From Bacillota bacterium (GTDB lineage: Bacteria > Bacillota > Clostridia > Tissierellales > MES13): DNA of 64,000 nucleotides. The notes under the pieces are model-generated. The model saw nothing but the letters and a program-made list of their open reading frames with translations. It had not been told where the DNA came from and searched no databases. The position numbers and the translations under genes are program-made. Shown piece by piece: positions 62,855 through 64,000 of the stretch (position 1 is its first letter; each line of letters begins with the position of its first letter). The stretch is from assembly GCA_009711785.1 (NCBI GenBank), contig VENA01000009.1, positions 81,649-145,648 of the forward strand, read 5' to 3'.

Positions 62855-62888
62855 TCTAACTAGCCTTCCTTAATTAGACTGGGCTAAC
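62855..62888. promoter_or_regulatory. Further DtxR-like boxes in the feoA upstream region
   Basis: TTAGACTGGGCTAAC starts at 62874 and keeps TTAG and GGGCTAAC of the consensus; a weaker inverted copy (CTAACTAGCCTTCCTTAA) starts at 62857. Together with the box at 62811 they suggest multiple repressor sites. Confidence 0.5.
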
Positions 62889-62936
62889 TCCCTTTTCTAA
62901 TGTCATTATATGGATTTATTATAAAAAATGTTACAT

Positions 62937-62966
62937 AAAAAATGGTTAAGGATTTTTTCCTTAACC
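62937..62966 (-). terminator. Terminator of the ZIP gene
   Basis: On the minus strand GGTTAAGGA, AAAAA, TCCTTAACC, then ATTTTTTAT. It overlaps the stop codon. Confidence 0.85.
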
Positions 62967-63773
62967 TAAAGCTACATCTAAAACCATCATAACTGTAAAG
63001 CCAAGCATTGTTCCCATTGTAGCAAGATCGGTATTATTTTCAAGTTGGGATTCTGGAATAAGTTCTTCAATTACAACAAATATCATAGCACCAGCTGCAA
63101 AACTTAAAGCATAGGGAAGTATAGGTTTCATAAGCATTACAAGACTTGCTCCTATAACACCTGCTATGGGTTCAACCATACCTGATAATTGACCATACCA
63201 AAAGCTTTTTAATCTAGAAAAACCTTCTCTTCTTAGTGGTATAGACACAGAAGCACCTTCAGGGAAATTTTGAAGTCCTATACCTATAGCTAAAGCTATA
63301 GCACCAGCTAAAGAGGCAGAAGGAAGATCAGCCTTTAGTGCTCCAAAAGCAACACCTACAGCTAAACCTTCTGGGATATTGTGTAGGGTTATTGCTAGAA
63401 CTAAAAGTATACTTCTGTGCCAGGAAGTTTTAATACCTTCACTATCCTTTCTTTCAAAACCTAAATGTAAATGGGGTAAAAATTTATCTATCACTCTTAA
63501 GAATAATCCTCCTAAAATAAATCCTATACTTGCTGGTAAAAAGGGTGGAATATTTGTTTTTTCAGACATTTCTATTGCAGGGGCAAGTAGTGACCAATAA
63601 CTTGCTGCTATCATAACACCTGCTGCAAATCCAAGCATTATATCAAGTACTTTTCTATTAATTTTTTTAAATGGAAATACCATTGCAGCACCTAAAGCAG
63701 TTACAAACCATGTAAAACAGGTTGCTAATAAAGCCTGTAAAATAGGGTCTAAAGCTTTGAACCAGTCTATCAT
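62961..63773 (-). CDS. ZIP-family divalent metal transporter
   Basis: 270 residues with eight helices. The binuclear metal site is visible in LHNIPEGLAVGVAFG (helix 4) and LQNFPEGASVSIPLRREG (helix 5), as in gufA/ZIP11-like bacterial proteins. Imports Zn2+, Fe2+ or Mn2+. The second motif has Gln-Asn in place of His-Asn, which is common in this subfamily. ATG 63773 follows AAAGGAGG. Its promoter carries the palindromic TTAGCTTAAGCTAA, the same type of box as feoA, so it belongs to the same regulon. Confidence 0.92.
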   Translation of the reverse strand: MIDWFKALDPILQALLATCFTWFVTALGAAMVFPFKKINRKVLDIMLGFAAGVMIAASYWSLLAPAIEMSEKTNIPPFLPASIGFILGGLFLRVIDKFLPHLHLGFERKDSEGIKTSWHRSILLVLAITLHNIPEGLAVGVAFGALKADLPSASLAGAIALAIGIGLQNFPEGASVSIPLRREGFSRLKSFWYGQLSGMVEPIAGVIGASLVMLMKPILPYALSFAAGAMIFVVIEELIPESQLENNTDLATMGTMLGFTVMMVLDVALG

Positions 63774-63791
63774 TAATAATCCTCCTTTATA

Positions 63792-63807
63792 ATTAGCTTA
63801 AGCTAAT
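63792..63807. promoter_or_regulatory. DtxR-type palindromic box upstream of the ZIP gene
   Basis: ATTAGCTTAAGCTAAT, a perfect 16-base palindrome 19 bases before the start codon, close to the box before feoA. Probably covers the -10 region. Confidence 0.75.
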
Positions 63808-63874
63808 AAAATACTTTTCAATTTATAATATGTTTTTTTGATAGACTAGTTACAAAAAAATAAGTAGGTAAACT

Positions 63875-63945
63875 TACAATAAGTGCGAAAAGCCCACTCC
63901 TTCAGGTGTGGGATGGATAGCACGTTGGATGAAAATAAAAATTAT
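63875..63945. mobile_element. Possible IS200/IS605-type element end
   Basis: AAGCCCACTCCTTCAGGTGTGGG (63880-63902; hairpin CCAC/GTGG) followed by ATGGATAGCAC resembles the hairpin at the 3' end of tnpB in IS200/IS605 elements. It is GC-richer than its surroundings. A frame through it reads VRKAHSFRCGMDSTLDE, similar to a TnpB C-terminal tail. No transposase gene is present before it, so this would be a stray or truncated end. Matching is from memory. Confidence 0.4.
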
Positions 63946-64000
63946 AATTTGTGTATGTAACTTTAGAAAATACAAATAATATCTATTATAATTAAAATAT

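Noticed and set aside
1..64000. CRISPR arrays, rRNA and tRNA genes, prophage modules
   Set aside because: No regularly spaced repeats, no tRNA cloverleaf with a CCA-type end, and no phage structural genes were seen.

Overview
The window is very AT-rich DNA from a low-GC, Gram-positive, endospore-forming anaerobe of the Clostridia type. The evidence is an alpha/beta small acid-soluble spore protein, a CIRCE element on htpG, a DeoR-FruK-FruA operon, many lipoproteins with Gram-positive style signal peptides, strong AAGGAGG-type ribosome binding sites with frequent TTG and GTG starts, and TTGACA-17-TATAAT promoters. I cannot name the species. No rRNA, tRNA, CRISPR array or complete insertion sequence was seen.

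Layout. 1-1.4 kb: 3' end of a defence-type SMC-like ATPase gene and a small partner. 1.8-6.2 kb: a CHASE4-type diguanylate cyclase, an orphan membrane histidine kinase, a DUF2087 protein with a GNAT. 6.2-7.5 kb: a cation antiporter read from a yybP-ykoY (Mn2+) riboswitch on the minus strand. 7.6-11 kb: a membrane protein, a secreted GH3/NagZ lipoprotein and a coiled-coil membrane protein. 11.2-14.8 kb: the fruRKA fructose operon. 15-18.2 kb: htpG under CIRCE and a second membrane diguanylate cyclase. 18.2-23.5 kb: envelope proteins (YpeB-like, GT51 transglycosylase, lipoprotein), an FG-GAP-like protein and a GNAT. 23.6-26 kb: dimethylargininase, DJ-1/PfpI protein, tandem-GNAT. 26.2-29.9 kb: two DUF4358 lipoproteins with an MBOAT O-acyltransferase and its DHHW partner. 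29.9-32.2 kb: a DUF1874 protein resembling cA4 ring nucleases, a MarR regulator and kynureninase. 32.6-36.3 kb: a soluble chemoreceptor with a CZB domain, a membrane protein, a serine hydrolase and a frameshifted membrane gene. 36.5-39.2 kb: a lipoprotein FAD reductase followed by NusG_II and Gx-transporter proteins of the kind found in extracellular electron transfer loci. 39.3-53.9 kb: M42 peptidase, small regulators, several GNATs, an MFS exporter with a palindromic operator, radical SAM, PadR/DUF2812, nucleotidyltransferase, MBL hydrolase, FMN reductase and an L,D-transpeptidase.

54.1-56.1 kb holds the most striking pair: a cobalamin-binding protein with the W-x9-EH motif of CarH photoreceptors but no DNA-binding domain, overlapping a PAS-like/GGDEF diguanylate cyclase. 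It looks like a B12-based (possibly light-sensing) c-di-GMP switch. 56.2-63.8 kb is a metal homeostasis block: ferritin, MntP, two more CaCA exchangers, an MntR-like regulator with an altered metal ligand, FeoA with FeoB split into two genes, and a ZIP transporter. The feo and ZIP promoters carry matching TTAGCTTA(A/G)GCTAA boxes of the DtxR type. The last 130 bases carry what may be a stray IS200/IS605-type end.

Themes that connect the genes are c-di-GMP signalling (three cyclases, no phosphodiesterase in the window), Mn/Fe/Ca control, cell-envelope modification and an unusual number of GNAT acetyltransferases (six genes).
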